DNA of 64,000 nucleotides from Armillaria gallica (lineage: Eukaryota > Basidiomycota > Agaricomycetes > Agaricales > Physalacriaceae): assembly GCA_037576215.1 (NCBI GenBank), contig JBANDB010000006.1:186001-250000 (forward strand), given 5' to 3'. Under the pieces are notes generated by a model. The model saw only the letters and a list, made by a program, of their open reading frames with translations, searched no databases and was not told the DNA's origin. The translations under genes and the position numbers were made by a program. Of this stretch, positions 44,925 through 55,827 are shown one piece after another; within the stretch, counting starts at the first letter, position 1; each line of letters starts with the position of its first letter.

Positions 44925-46590
44925 AGTGGTGATTAGCCAGGAAGACGAAAGAGTGTAATCGCGATGGAGGCATCCTAATAGCCATAGTGCGTATCTCGGC
45001 GATTCACTATCAGGTGCTTCTGAACGATCACATCGCTCGGTCCTGGTCTGTCCCTACGTACAAATATCCCTTCCTGAATACTTGGGCGAGGACAGCGCCG
45101 AGAGATATCTCATAAGAGAAAGTGCCTCGTCTTCGGAGTCCGTATAGATGGGCATTACTTGATACAGATATTAGATGGGCGCCACCGTTGGCAGTAGTGT
45201 ACTCACCAAAGCAAAGGATACCGTCTGAATACTTTTCAGGAGCTTGAACGTTCGTGGTAGAAGTGGATGACTTGTGGGTTGATCTGAGAGACATGCTGCC
45301 GTTTTCGTCTAGTGTTATAGGAGCTGGCGTTCACTTTGACTCGCAGTAGAAGAAGCCAGATGGAACTTGGAAGCCGGAATAACTTGTAGACTGTCCACGA
45401 ATTCACAGTGAGTGAGAGAACGAGTCGTATAACAGAATTTTGATTGAATATGTCCGTCGACTGGCCATGTAATGTGTAGTCGATAGTTTCCAAGTCGTGG
45501 TCAACGCGGTGCAGTCAAAAGGGGAAGCGTGCCTGATTACCTCACATGATTCCTTCGTTCCTTCTACCACTTCTCTTCGACTCCTCAGCGCATTGACTAT
45601 GACTTGGATGTACACAGTGCAGACCGCCAGATGGCACGACCCGAGAACTCACTATTCCAGAAGATCTACCTGGCTGGAACCTCAAGGTCAACAGCGGGAG
45701 TTTGGGCCGGGGGAAGGAGACCTTGGAGCATACCATCGTAATTCTAACTCAGCGACAGGATACTCGATTCGCCAAGCTTTTTAGAGGGAAGGACCTGTGG
45801 CAGGTGACCGACCTTGTATCTTAACGTCGGGATTCAATGTGGATCCGGAGACCGTGCAGGAGGAAAACGTGTCAGTCCATTTGAAGCTTGGCTTCCGTAG
45901 AGTTTGATCTCATCTATTTTACAGTTTAAAACGTGACTCCCTCCCTTCTTCCTGTCCTTCGTGCGGGCCGATTTTTGTTGCGACGCGACGTAGCGAATGC
46001 CGGAGAGCAGGACGGTTGCGAGAGAGGTTCAGACGAACCTGAAGGGACAGGCAAAGGATACGGTACGGAGTAGAAGGAGTCGCATTGAGATGCGGTGAAC
46101 GCGCTTATCGACCTCAATTCACCCCATCCTGCGACTCCGAGTCTGCCGAGTGCACTGCGACCAAATAAATCGTCAAATTCCTGCATTACAGATAGCGCCG
46201 CTCGCAATGTGCGAACACCCTGATAAATATGGCGAATTCAGGACCCCCACAGCTTTTGTGTTCTGGGGTTTACGGATGTATTCACAGTCGCGTAGGTGAT
46301 ACAGTGCGTACCCCAGTTTTCTTCATGCTTGATTTAACGCAGTGCTGCACAGGTTAGACCCTGCTACTACCATCATGTTGTGTTGCCGTATGAAACACTC
46401 TACATACCAGAGTGGACTATGCTTTACCTGGCGGTATACATTCGAAGACGGCGCCCGAAACATGACGGAGGTCGATCATGATCAACGGTCGTTGTGGCGA
46501 CCCGTTGATTCTCCCTCCTGTATATAATTCACTGCGCGATAGAGCTGTAACTGTACTAGATTGGCGATCAAGCATGATGATCAAGTAGTT
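44925..46590. other. Gene-poor part of duplication unit D, copy 2
   Basis: Counterpart of 35700-37605 with the same overlapping, non-conserved open stretches. No supportable gene. Confidence 0.4.
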
Positions 46591-46729
46591 CTAAGATCAT
46601 CAGATTACCTGCATTAAAGGTAAGCTTCGCTCCATGTTTCGGGTATTTCGGGAGTCTAGGTCCTATATTATGAGGACTATGGTACTATGTTTCCAAGTAC
46701 TTCTCCCATTTGAAATCACCGGATCTCCA

Positions 46730-47850
46730 ATGGTTACTCAGACCAATATCCCGACATGGCTTACACAGGGCGATATAGCACAGTTAACACAATTCTTCGA
46801 TATTTATATGAATTCAAAAATGCTCTTCTCTCAATTATTTGGTGAGTATTGTCTGTCAAAGTGGAGAGTTCTGAATCAGTGTCTAATCTTGAACATATAT
46901 AGGTATATACACTGGTATTCTTGCTGTTACAATGTGGAATGTTGGTGAGTGTGTGTCGTGTCTATTGTGTTATTAGGCTGAAATGAGTGTTCTAGCTATT
47001 AGCAAGTCTCAGCGCACTAGATGGCCCATGGTTGTGGCTATTATTCTCCTCTACATCACAACTTTCATTGACTTTATATTTTTGTTGTGTACATTTTCTG
47101 GATATGTTTCCCATGGACAAAACATCTGGACAAAATACCTGAGTCTTGCCAAGGATCATGATGTAATGAAATCAGTAGGCATGGGTATTATTGCCATCAT
47201 CTCTACTACTCTTGCTGACTCCACCATGGTATGTGCACAATTATGATGCAAATGTTAGTTGTAGCTCACTTGCATTCAAACTTCAGATCTGGCGTTGCTG
47301 GACAGTCTGGGGACAGCACTGCTTAATTGTTGTACTTCCCAGTCTTTGTCTGGTCTCTGGTATTGGTAAATTATTTATTTCTCCAGTTGCTTCATTTGAC
47401 TCACAATTCAGTCTAGTGTTCAAAATTATAGATATGCATAGTGTGTTTGTGCATGGAAGTGACCTTGATGTACACAACCTGGTGCTTTATGCAGCATTCA
47501 GTCTAGCTACAACATTATGGTGCACTCTTCTCATCATCTACCATATTTTGAGTGTAGGACAGGCAAGCAGTGGAGCAGGAGGTGGACTCAGAGCCTACTG
47601 GCATGCCATTGAAGTTTTGGTGGAGTCATCTGCTCTTTACTCTGCATGTTTGATTGTCTATGTGGCTTGCTTTGCTAGTAAAAGCTGGGGAGAAGACTAT
47701 ATGGATACCATAACAGGAATTGCCAGAGTATGAAAATTCTTTTCTTTCTGCAATATTTTCATATATGAATAACACTTTATTTAGGGCATTGCACCAACCC
47801 TCCTTGTTGGACATGTTGCTGCAGGCCATGCTCGCCCTGATGACTCATGA
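46730..47850 (+). CDS. Seven-TM membrane protein, tail-truncated
   Basis: Exons 46730-46841, 46903-46944, 46996-47228, 47287-47365, 47417-47727, 47785-47850; 280 aa. It begins MVTQTNIPTWLTQGDIAQL. Helices align with the gene at 42878: GIYTGILAVTMWNV, MVVAIILLYITTFIDFIFLL, IIAIISTTLADSTM, IWRCWTVWG, LYAAFSLATTLWCTLLIIY and SSALYSACLIVYVACFA. In the last exon the codon that is TGG in both paralogues (DDSW) is TGA at 47848-47850. The frame beyond stays open for 84 codons to TGA 48103-48105 and still resembles the paralogous cytoplasmic tail (SSLHFGQDQSRRGTQ). Either the tail is lost or the gene is newly dead; all seven helices remain encoded. The locus is almost free of CpG. All acceptors are TAG or CAG. 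Confidence 0.75.
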
Positions 47851-48105
47851 AATAGGAGCATTGTGTCTTCTCTCCACTTTGGGCAAGATCAGAGTCGAAG
47901 AGGCACCCAGAATTCCATGTTCAGTATCAACCTTGATGATGATCCTGAAGCACAGGTGGAGCAAACAGATGAGCTTGAGTCTGAGTCTGAGTATGTTCAT
48001 CAAACCAACTCCCAGAGGGTGAAGGTATTCAGCAATAATATAGAGGCTCAGCAGGAGGAAGTTGAGATTGGCCATAAAGTAACCTCCATTATACCAGGGC
48101 AATGA
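47851..48105 (+). pseudogene. Orphaned cytoplasmic tail of the seven-TM gene
   Basis: In-frame continuation after the premature TGA: NRSIVSSLHFGQDQ, then acidic Glu/Ser repeats, ending IIPGQ before TGA. It matches the position and character of the tail in the gene at 42878 (MTSLRFGQGRAQ). No further stop has accumulated, which points to a recent nonsense change. Confidence 0.7.
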
Positions 48106-48760
48106 TTGCCTTGGTGAAAGTCTTGATCTGTTTTTATTCACTCCACCAAAATTTGTTCTTTACTTCCAACATGACCTATATTTTATATCCATCATTTCTT
48201 TCTAGCTGGTCAAGATTTCTTCTCTATATGCTGTTCTTGTATCTTATTTCATGATGGTCTGAAAATTTTCCATCAGCAATGTCCTGTTTGATCTGCTTTG
48301 TCCCTGAGTCTCCTTCACCTGTTGATATTTAAAGTACCACAGACACTCATACTTAGTAGTAGTAGTAGTCTTAGAATGTGCCAAATGTATAGTTCTAATA
48401 CTGAATACTCACATTGCATTCACTGAGAATGTAGCTTTCAAAATGTTGCATTCAATAGGAGTCTCAAAAGTATAATATTATGACACTGATTGTATCCAGG
48501 CAATGATCATACATTCCTGCTTAACTTCAGACCCTCACAACACTCAAAGATTATATGAGGGACAGTGTCAAGGTTGCTCTTTGTATGACTGAGCATAGTA
48601 ATTGAAAACCATCTTCAAAACAAATCTGAAGAGGTATGTCCTGATGCTGACACAGACAGGTTAGACTGTTTTCAGGGTGGATGCTATCAGGCTTGATAAG
48701 AAACAAATGAATGTCTCTGTAGAGACGCAGTTGGAGTGAGTTGGTATCATAGCATGTATT
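48106..48760. other. CpG-free 3' flank
   Basis: About 650 nt, T/A-rich, with virtually no CpG and abundant TG/CA, continuous in composition with the preceding gene. A short AGT run (TTAGTAGTAGTAGTAGTC) lies at about 48354-48371. No gene seen. Confidence 0.6.
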
Positions 48761-51700
48761 AAGCCTTGATGCACCCTCTCGCTGTAGTCAGTGTTGGTTC
48801 CTCTATCACTGTATTGATGTATGACCGGGTTTCTCTATAGTGCATTGATGTGATGGACAAGGATGCGCTCTCCATGTCATTCCCATAGCCCTCACAGGCA
48901 AATACTACCCCACCCCGCACTATCCCGCACATTGCATCACCTCTTCCTGCACACATCCTCTCCCCCATTTCCGTCCAATAAGTACCTGAAACATATCAAC
49001 AGTAACGTGTATATATTCCAATCTCGTTTCCGGCATACACCCGCAGACACCTTTCCCGTGCAATCGTTACCAAATCTCTGATGCCCGGTCAGCCCCAGAG
49101 ATAAATCCCGAAAGAGACAGTGCGCGGCGCACCTACCACATCATGCTAAGCTGACTCCGCTTCTACTAATAGTCCTAGTTAGACCACGCTCGAAAGCCTG
49201 GACACATGTCCCTGCATCATACACGACGATCGAGAGCCTACAAAAACCGTCAGCCATTGCTCTTGTATAACAAAATACACGCCTCCGTTACCTCGACATC
49301 CTGTTCCATATCGCGCTCTCGTGGAATCCTTGTTACGTCGACAAGCCATCAATACAAGCCCGCTATTGTTCTCGTGGCCGTCGATTATTGAGACCGCAAT
49401 CTTGCAGTGGATCAGTAAGGGCGAGAAAATAGAAAAATAAGAGACATACTTCCAGATAGATATTGCCTCAAACCAGAAACGAGGCTAGGAAGTATTCCGA
49501 AGCCTCGCTGGCATACCTGTGGCGATTATGCCCTGATATCCGAATGGAAGGCACTCTTGCATTGACCGAGGACGATAGCTGCTCGAAGGTCAAACACCTA
49601 CAATCACAAGTAGAATGGGATTCGATTTGAAAGAAAGATATACCTACAATTGTACCACGTACTACGGGGACCCGGATGGTTACCTCCAAAGCTTCGCATA
49701 TGCCTCATTGCAGATTATACGCAGCCACAACTGACGATACTATGTTCTTTTCTGGTGAACACCGTCAACAATGGACACAAAAGAAAAAGCATATCGTCTT
49801 ACTCGGATTCTTCAAACATTGAATGACGAGTTTATCACCAGTTCCGCGCCATGTGCTCCCAATTCGGCAGAACCTGTCTTATAAGACGAGAGGGAAACAC
49901 CGTAGTAGCAAACCATGTCGGTGAGGAGTTTCTCCGGCGACTACTATGATGGATTAATCTATCATCATTAGAATACTGTATGGCTCTGCTGAATGGCTCC
50001 CACCTGTAAGAGACTGATATGGCTAGAAATTATCGCATAGATCCCCAAATCCCCATAGGCGGGAACGTTGAAGCCAGACCAAGCGAGAAGTCCCTTCACG
50101 ACAAGCACCAAGAGCCTTGGTTGTGCTGAGGGATAATCCAAGTATTTTGATCATCTCCGCGACGTATATGCCGTCAGTGTAGTTCACGTCAATGTCCACG
50201 ATTATCGAGCCTGTCAGCTACTGAAAAGAATGTAAATGCGAGAGACGAAGCGATACACACCATATTCCGGACCTCACCATGGGTACCTTGGCGTGAATCC
50301 GCACCTGGGCGTCGTCAACAGTCCGTCCGCGTCGGATTGGTCCCGCAACTTGGACAGTAGCATCTTGATGCCATATGTTTTGCTACGCCGGCCGGGTCCA
50401 GTCCCTGGCAGAACAGTAAGCACGAGAGAAGAATGGAGGAACTCGACGACATACAGAACAAGAACAGTCAACTCAGTGATAACGCTTCCAATACCCCAAC
50501 GCGACTTCCGGTAATAGCTGACAGCATCTTCAATGAAGCGAATGACCTTTTAGCGTATATCGACTTGTTCAAAGATTGGTTCGGCTTAGGAAGAGTGGGT
50601 GACGATTTCCTGGTGAAGTTTGTGATCTAAATCACGAAAGACGATGAGTCAGACGAGAGCCGTCCATAGCACGCAAACTGATTCCGTATACTTGAGGCCG
50701 ACAAGGTTATCACGTACAAATCTAGTTACATGAGATGCCGCATCGTTCAGGGAGCATCGAGCGTCGAGCAGTTCATGAAAAAGGAGCAAGTATGCCGTGA
50801 AGATGGTGGTGGTTTACAACCGAGCCTCGATCATCACCGAAAATCGTGGGAATTGTACGCGCTCAACTCCGCCTGGTCACGGGCACGCTCTCAGCCCACA
50901 CATTTACAACATGAACGCCATCCCGCACAGCATCTCTCCACGCGGAATAAGTGCCCTGGACGACAGCAGAGTCCAGACAAGCAAAACACACCAAGTAAAA
51001 TCGTGCGTCGCCATAATGCCTATACCGCGGAGTCAGAGTTATCTAATTCAAACGTTTCCTGTAGGCTTGAAGGCCCTAAACCGTTTCGTTGAGGTATAAA
51101 AGACAAAACGACTTCACGAGGCGCGTACGGAGCTATCTGGAGATATCAACGGATGTTTTTCTGTCGTGAAAACACATCAACGAAACACTGTTCAGCATGC
51201 CTTGCCGCCATAGACTGTCCGCCTACGACAAACGAACTCGTACCAATAAACTGAGGAGCTCTCGACTCACTGGCTCTCTGACTGGTTTCGCTTCAGTTGT
51301 CCATGTCAACGTTCAAGTTGGACCATATTGGTGGCGAGGAATACATTGGACGTCTTACGGTCCAACTTCGAGACCCCGATTTACATGCTGAACAACCTCA
51401 TGTAGAACCGAGCAGCTTCAAATGCGACACCTGGAAGTGACATCGCCGAAAACGACCATCGTGCCAAAAAAAACTCCAGTCGTCTCGAGCTACACATGTA
51501 CATGTAGAGATCACGATGCTGCAGGTGTATCGACCGCCTTCACGTTTCCGTGCCTCCAGGTGCGCATTAGAAGAAATGCTACGGGTTGCGCCGTCATTCC
51601 AACAACCGTGTGGTATCAAGCCGATGCACAAGCCTCTGGTACTAGACTCGTCTCTTAAATAATTTAGGTAATCCTAATGTGTTATAAGACGTAAGAAAAC

Positions 51701-52640
51701 TAATCAATAGGCAGATCCGCGTCTCCCTTCGTATCTGGGAGTTAAGACACTCCAACCCGAGAAATGTATTTCTGAGCGAGCCTTGACTTGCTTGACAGTC
51801 CCCTCAAATGATACTTGATGCAGAATGAGGCGCCGTCGCACCCAAAATTTATACAACTTTTGTTTGGCGTTAAACGTGGGTGCGGCGCCTCTTTCCAAAC
51901 ACCTTCAAACTTCTTGGAACGCGACACCGTCGAGCCTGTCGACCATCGTCTTTGATCCAGTAGTTCTTGGCACTCGTAATGCAGTACGAAACACCGGCCT
52001 TTATTACCTTATTCGGGGACATGAGACGAGCGGAAGCTCTGGCCCGTTGTGGCTTGGAATTTGACAACCTTCTCTTTTCGGGAAAGATCGCTTGGACAAT
52101 GATCGATGATGGAATGACCATCGCGGGGCTAAAGTGATTAAATCGGCTCGGAAACAAGTGGTGTATCATTCCTCGTATCGCCATACAGGTTGTGTACGTG
52201 CTCTTGATCTAACTTGGACTTCAACACTAATCTCGAGGCTTGGCCCTTGAAATGAATTTTACCCTGCATTTCATCGCGCGCACGCTTTCCCGACCTCACG
52301 TCGATTTTTTCTTACTCTGAAATGCTTCGCCTTTCACCTGTGTATTGTAGCAGGGGATTACGAAGATGTATAAAGAGGTCGCAAGAAGAGGACTACATTC
52401 TCTAGACAGACTCCACTCTCGTCTACCTACTTCTGTCCGTTCATGCCCTCATCTCATCGCCCCTGGCCTCTCCACCACCGGAGGCAGGGGGAGGAACTAT
52501 GATGGTTCCGCTCCCTGGAAACCATCTCGGACCTGGCCAGGAACGGACCAGCACTGACTGTCCAACAACCGTCCCAGACTAGGCGACGTACGTTTGACTT
52601 CGGTTTTCTCTCTCGTCCTGTTCTGATTACCTTCGAATAG
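48761..52640. other. Gene-poor stretch
   Basis: CpG content returns to normal. Several open stretches overlap on both strands (49468-49689, 50236-50630, 50730-51099, 51197-51391 and 51422-51658) without domains, paralogues or splice structure. A pyrimidine-rich segment at about 48900-48990 is the only compositional feature. Possibly eroded transposon or gene remains. Confidence 0.4.
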
Positions 52641-53066
52641 CCCGTCTGCGGATTCGAGTGCCCTTCCCAATGGTCCTATGACAAGTGCACCGGGGAGCCT
52701 GTGTTCGTCGACGGGTATGACTGGAAAGGCTGGAAGCTCGGTAAGCGTGACACGTTATGTTGACAAAGTCACCTATGAGATTGGTACGCGCGCGTGATCC
52801 AGGAGCTCTCGTTACTTACCTCATACCGCAGACTGTGCTTGGCCAACGACATGCAACCCTTGCCAAGGTTTTTATTTGAAGCTCGTTCTCTTCGACCGTT
52901 TACGTTCATCAACTATGGGTTTTTTTCAGTCTACACCCTCGAGGAAGCTGCGGAACAGTTCATCTTCGCCCTCTTCGAGGAGATCGTCGATATCGCGACC
53001 TGGGAGGATGACTGGGTCGACGATTGGGCTTACTATAGTTCTTCGTACTGCAGCATCCACTACTAG
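52641..53066 (+). CDS. 3' exons of a Cys-rich protein, 5' end unresolved
   Basis: Three exons join in phase: 52641-52740, 52832-52867 and 52930-53066. The first gives PVCGFECPSQWSYDKCTGEP and ends WKGWKLG. The second is 36 nt, DCAWPTTCNPCQ. The third is acidic, ending SSSYCSIHY then TAG. At least seven Cys in about 90 residues and no Lys-rich segments suggest an extracellular disulfide-bonded protein. The upstream exon is doubtful: the in-phase frame before 52570 (GRNYDGSAPWKPSRTW) meets a TGA 30 nt before a GTACGT donor at 52586. Either another donor is used or the gene is broken. No family recognised. Confidence 0.45.
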
Positions 53067-53831
53067 GTAACGGGATGATTACGACTTCGTTCGTTCGGAC
53101 ATGTATGATTCTTGGACTTTACGTGTAGGACTTTGTTCATATATACTCGGTTGTATCTTTGTGAGCGCCGAAATGTAATTTCACTTGGCTAAACTCACGA
53201 ATACCTTTTGACTCCTTGAAACAGCCGTTCAAGTACGGCATCCCGCTCATGGTGACGGGAATGCCGATAACTTTGACTTCTCAAGGGCACTCTTGTTCAA
53301 GCGACAATTGAAAATCATCACATCTTTACTTGATGTAGCTCCCCAGTCCTCATTGGCCCCCAAAAGGATCCTACAGAATGTTCGTCATTTTTTGATATCA
53401 AGGATCATAGACGCCGCAGTTAATGAAGTACTGATTCTTCTATCTTTCAAAATTCATTTGGAGGAGGTGCGATGATGTATGGCTTTACTTACCAATAACC
53501 ACGAATATTACTGGCCGCCATGACCTTCACATACTATTACATTTCGTTCAGAGGACCTGTCGTTCTGGCTTTGAAGGCATGTAAAATTCCGGTTTGGTCG
53601 GTCAGTACAAAAATAGCGTTCATGTCCAATTCGAGAACTTGGCATTAGTTACACGCTTCGTTCTTGGCTCAAACCTTGGCCAGATTGGCATCGCATTTAG
53701 GGCTTTCTTCGATCACTTATGCTGATTGACCGCGATTTATAGTCTCATTTGTCTGGTCGATCGGAGTCGTAGCGCTCATTCGTTCGAAAGTCCAAGGGGG
53801 TCGCAAAAACCGAAAAAATCATATAGGGTCG

Positions 53832-53870
53832 AAAATTTTTTTAAGGCCTCGATGGACCGACCGACCGACC
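53832..53870 (+). repeat. AT block plus GACC run, copy 1
   Basis: A-rich then T-rich stretch, TTTAAGGCCTC, then GGACCGACCGACCGACC. The same order occurs at 54134-54176. Confidence 0.7.
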
Positions 53871-54133
53871 GGTGTGGGAATAACATACCGAGAATAGTTG
53901 TTGAGTCATCCCATCCTACCATTTGGGGACTTCACAGCCACCGGTAATCTCTCTATTCCCGGACCCGAAGCTACCAATCTTGCATCCGACTTACCCAAGT
54001 CTGCCCCCAGTGCTCCCGAGAGGTTCCTTGAGCCTCATACAGGTCAGATATGATCCGACAGGTTCTATTTTACACCAAATAATGCATCCATGGCACCCAG
54101 GATAACCTCATTCCTCTATACAGAGGGGGGGGG

Positions 54134-54176
54134 AAAAAAATTTTAAGGCCTCCTGGGACCGACCGACCGACCGACC
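54134..54176 (+). repeat. AT block plus GACC run, copy 2
   Basis: Poly-A, TTTTAAGGCCTC, then GGGACCGACCGACCGACCGACC: one GACC unit more than copy 1, about 300 nt away in direct orientation. Possibly ends of a small element or an ordinary microsatellite duplication. Confidence 0.7.
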
Positions 54177-54552
54177 CGATGTGCCGGCTTGGCGGGCCGC
54201 AACCCCCTTGCGAAAGTCGGCTTCTTTCACTGGCCAAGTGCTTCTAAACGGTAAACCTGTAATAAACTCGAGGGGTGTTCAGTTCATAACTCCTTCTTAC
54301 CAGGGCGGTACTCCGTGCTTATCGACTTCGCGAAGCTCATCATCCAACACATCAGAAATTTTTTGGGGGCTGATTTTGTACCCCCTTTATTAAACTTCAA
54401 TCATGACGACACAGATGGGGTACAGTGCTTCGACTTCGGAGTTTCTTATTGCTCTAAAGTCTCTATTATCAATCTCATATATAACGAGCTGGTGGCTTGG
54501 TGATGAGAGGCGAAATCCCTCCAATATTCACGTCGGAGTCACTGATACTGCC

Positions 54553-55827
54553 ATGACCGCTGCACCATATCCTGGGACTGCCACACCAGAACTTACCGAA
54601 AACCAGATCAAAAGCATGTTTTTTGGTCTGGACGAACAACTTAACACGGTAACGCTACATGCATATACACACGGTGAGAGTAATCAGTTTTATCCGCCAG
54701 TGGTAGTACACCAATTGTCATGTTTTTCTTTGAAGGAATATACACCGGCGTAGTGGCTGTCACCTTATGGGCCGTTGGTTTATGCTTTTTGATTCCTTTG
54801 ACGTACATCTCTCTAATGTGCTATGACCAGCTTCGAGGGAAAAGTCCTAGAACAACAGACGACCATATTTTCTAGTGCTTACTATCCTGGTTTTATACCT
54901 TCTGACGACTGTAGGCCTCTATGGCGAATGGTCAATTACCGTCTCAATGTTTATCACTAACAACAAAACCTTTTGGATGGCATTCAAATCTATCGATGGC
55001 ACTCCTGTCCTACTGTGGGTTATGGGGATCACTGCAATTCTGAGCACAATTCTTGCTGATGGTACCCTGGTATGGAATTGATCGTTCATTGCGGGGGAGT
55101 TTTACCTGATAAAGCCCTAGATATGGCGCTGCTGGACTGTCTGGGGCCGGTCATGGCGCGTTGTGCTCATTCCAATTCTTTGCACTACCGTGGCGGCGAG
55201 TACGTTATAATCTCAACAACCTTTTCAATGGCTCATCAAGTGTTAATGTAAACACAGTTAGCAGAGGGATCGTAACTTATTACGACAATATCAAAGATAC
55301 ACCACCCCGAGCCCTATACACGCTAAACATTGTCAACTGGGCCGTACTATACGCCTCACTAATACTGGCAACCCTGCTATGGTGTACGATTTTCATTATT
55401 TATCGTATTCTGAGAGTGGGAGGTGTCACTGCAGGGATGCGTGTATATCACAGAGTGATAGAGATGCTCGTAGAGTCTGCAGCTCTTTACTCTGCCGTGC
55501 TGGTCATTCTCCTAGTGCTGGAAGTTCGTAATGAGTTAGCCGGAGGTTATATTCAAGAGGTGGCGATCGCAATAAGAGTGCGTCTGACCCTTTTCAACTT
55601 CGTCGTCGCTACAGCGTTTCTTTCAGGGAATTGTGCCTACAGTTTTGGTCGGCCGCATTGCAGCAGGACATGCACGCCCAGACGACTCCTGGAGCGAAAG
55701 TACCACAGCATCGTCTCTTCGATTCGGAAATCATTCAAGTTCACAAAATGACGGTGCTGGATCTGGATGGGACACATCTTCGCGCTTAAGACCAGACTTG
55801 GAAGAGGGCTCAGAGGGCAGTATGTAG
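54553..55827 (+). CDS. Seven-TM membrane protein, third member
   Basis: Exons 54553-54673, 54736-54777, 54876-55069, 55121-55199, 55258-55577 and 55627-55827; 318 aa. Helices: GIYTGVVAVTLWAV, VLTILVLYLLTTVGLYGEW, GITAILSTILADGTL, WRVVLIPILCTTVAA, VLYASLILATLLWCTIFIIY, SAALYSAVLVILLVLEV and GIVPTVLVGRIAAGHARP, with IWRCWTVWGRSW after helix 3. The tail keeps DDSWSES. Exons 2 and 4 are exactly 42 and 79 nt, as in its paralogues. Exon 2 has an AAG acceptor. For exon 3 the acceptor equivalent to the paralogues (54830) leads to an in-frame TAG at about 54847; the TTCTAG acceptor at 54875 keeps the frame open but drops the first loop residues. So the gene is either respliced or a pseudogene. Confidence 0.65.

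Larger units (their letters stand above)
40110..46590. repeat. Segmental duplication unit D, copy 2
   Basis: Duplicate of 32690-37610. It is longer because it contains the MITE and the complete seven-TM gene with its upstream region. The right end lies near 46590, where similarity to about 37600 ceases (GATCAAGCATGATGATCAAG). Confidence 0.8.
53067..54552. other. Intergenic with paired GACC repeats
   Basis: No gene seen. The main feature is two similar 40-nt blocks (listed separately). The open stretch at 54403-54552 runs into the start of the next gene but its own ATG is not conserved. Confidence 0.4.

Noticed and set aside
36930..46207. Similar minus-strand frames at 36930-37121 and 45926-46207
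   Set aside because: Similarity is expected from the segmental duplication itself; the N-terminal parts differ, no splice structure or domain is visible, and no third copy exists.
47848..47850. Selenocysteine or programmed read-through at the in-frame TGA
   Set aside because: Higher fungi generally lack selenocysteine insertion, paralogues have Trp at the site, and no read-through context is evident; a nonsense mutation is simpler.
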